The notes beneath the pieces are model-generated. The model saw nothing but the letters and a program-made list of their open reading frames with translations, ran no database searches and was not told the DNA's origin. A program made the translations under genes and the position numbers. Positions 5,354 through 6,054 of a stretch of 6,054 bases of DNA are shown here, piece by piece. Numbering within the stretch: position 1 is the first letter of the stretch; each line of letters opens with the position of its first letter. Location of the stretch: positions 1 to 6,054 of the forward strand of contig JAFGJA010000092.1 in the NCBI GenBank assembly GCA_016929355.1. The letters are read 5' to 3'. This stretch comes from Anaerolineae bacterium. GTDB lineage: Bacteria > Chloroflexota > Anaerolineae > Aggregatilineales > Aggregatilineaceae.

Positions 5354-5806
5354 TTAGTCCTCGAAAATCCAGCGATCCGTGTCGCGGGACCACGCAAACA
5401 ATTCATCATTAGCGAAGAACAGACTGACTTCCTTTTCGCCATTTTCTACGCTGTCGGAGCCATGTACGAGGTTCCGGCCCACTTCCATCCCGAAATCACC
5501 GCGAATAGTCCCGGCGGCGGCTTCGGCGGGGCGAGTCGCGCCGATGGTGTTGCGCGCTACCGTGATCGCGTCGCTGCCCTCCCAGGCCATGACAACGACA
5601 GGCGCAGACGTGATGTAATCCAACAGCGCTTCATAGAAGGGTTTGCCTTCATGAATGGCGTAATGGCGGCTGGCGAGTTCCCGGCTCATGTGGATGAATT
5701 TCATCCCGATTAGACGCAAACCGCGATTCTCAAAACGGCGGACGATCTCCCCGATCAAGCCGCGCTGCACGGCATCCGGTTTGGCAATGATTAGTGTACG
5801 TTCCAC
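5354..5806 (-). CDS. ndk: Nucleoside diphosphate kinase
   Basis: Ndk transfers the gamma phosphate of ATP to nucleoside diphosphates through a phosphohistidine and so balances the NTP and dNTP pools in the cytosol. The protein is 150 residues, the usual length. It shows ERTLIIAKPDAVQRG at the N-terminus with K9, RNTIGATRP (85-93) with the phosphate-binding arginine R92, GTIRGDFG (99-106) with R102, and the active-site loop NLVHGSDS (112-119) with the catalytic H115. All essential residues are intact. GTG 5806 is chosen because the family starts directly at M-E-R-T. The longer ATG frame from 5845 would add 13 residues (MHLHLYIRKVAGL) with no counterpart in the family. An AAAGG Shine-Dalgarno (5822-5818) lies 11 nt from GTG, and AGGA (5813-5810) is closer. 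The gene is convergent with rsfS and separated from it by a hairpin terminator. Confidence 0.96.
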   Translation of the reverse strand: MERTLIIAKPDAVQRGLIGEIVRRFENRGLRLIGMKFIHMSRELASRHYAIHEGKPFYEALLDYITSAPVVVMAWEGSDAITVARNTIGATRPAEAAAGTIRGDFGMEVGRNLVHGSDSVENGEKEVSLFFANDELFAWSRDTDRWIFED

Positions 5807-5845
5807 AAGTCCTGCTACCTTTCTTATATACAAATGTAGATGCAT

Positions 5846-6054
5846 ATGTACATAAGGGGATTTGGATTCCTGATTCGCCCAGGTTTGCCGCCACCTCGAA
5901 AGGTTTTGGTCTTACGTCCTGTCCACAGGCGTTTTACGTCTCGTCGTAGCCACTACCGCGACGTAGAGCATTCAGAGGAAGAAGGAGACTTGGTTATCGT
6001 CACCTTCCGATACGCTGAATATTTAACACCCGTCACGACTTCGACGGGCAACCG
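5846..6054 (+). CDS. Possible 5' part of an unknown gene divergent from ndk
   Basis: From ATG 5846 the frame stays open for 69 codons to the window edge. An in-frame ATG also exists at 5840. The protein begins MYIRGFGFLIRPGLPPPRK and later has HYRDVEHSEEEGDLVIV and TFRYAEYLTPV, which look protein-like. I do not recognise a family. The first half is Arg- and Pro-rich and less convincing. No Shine-Dalgarno precedes either ATG, and no ATG or GTG lies further inside the frame. A frame this long without stops is expected by chance a few per cent of the time. The true start may be a non-ATG codon, or the region may be non-coding 5' sequence of a gene beyond the window. Confidence 0.35.
   Translation, partial: MYIRGFGFLIRPGLPPPRKVLVLRPVHRRFTSRRSHYRDVEHSEEEGDLVIVTFRYAEYLTPVTTSTGN
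6029..6048. other. Short perfect inverted repeat at the window edge
   Basis: CCCGTC (6029-6034) pairs with GACGGG (6043-6048) around an 8-nt loop. There is no T-run within the visible sequence. It lies inside the doubtful open frame at the window edge, so it could be a leader structure or chance. Confidence 0.35.

Noticed and set aside
5823..5851. ndk promoter TGTACA-18-TATAAG on the - strand
   Set aside because: It would place the transcription start only about 10 nt before GTG 5806 and leave out most of the Shine-Dalgarno. The true ndk promoter is not convincingly visible.

Overview
The window looks like a piece of a Chloroflexota chromosome, probably Anaerolineae or a relative. This is inferred from gene content and style, with no database search. 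The clues are a DUF3090/SCO1664-family gene pair, a large membrane-anchored TPR protein with Thr-Pro linkers and a Thr-Pro tail, and moderate GC. I see no rRNA, tRNA, CRISPR array, insertion sequence or phage gene. No gene-free stretch exceeds about 300 bases.

Layout. A good vegetative-type promoter at 10-38 drives a two-gene operon on the + strand: a DUF3090 protein (81-578) and an SCO1664-family protein with a PI3/4-kinase-like fold (578-1372). The two overlap by one base. A convergent intergenic region (1373-1537) follows. It holds a 72-nt sequence that folds into a four-armed cloverleaf with no unpaired base at the junction, and then one more hairpin. The - strand then carries an 818-residue TPR protein (3994-1538). 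It has a cytosolic TPR module, one membrane helix and a long extracytoplasmic TPR region. Its promoter lies in a 179-bp region shared with the divergent gene thpR (RNA 2',3'-cyclic phosphodiesterase, 4174-4767). Next comes rsfS (ribosome silencing factor), which has its own extended -10 promoter and appears to start at CTG 4852. A long imperfect hairpin (5248-5299) sits between rsfS and the convergent ndk (nucleoside diphosphate kinase, 5806-5354) and looks like the ndk terminator. The last 209 bases form an open frame that may be the start of another gene.

Functionally, thpR, rsfS and ndk are housekeeping genes of RNA processing, ribosome control and nucleotide supply. The DUF3090/SCO1664 pair and the TPR protein have no established function. 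The pair is probably a functional unit, because the genes are translationally coupled and the partner has a kinase-like active site. The most striking non-coding signal is the perfect cloverleaf at 1418-1489. It is a DNA or RNA structure that is neither a tRNA nor a plain terminator.
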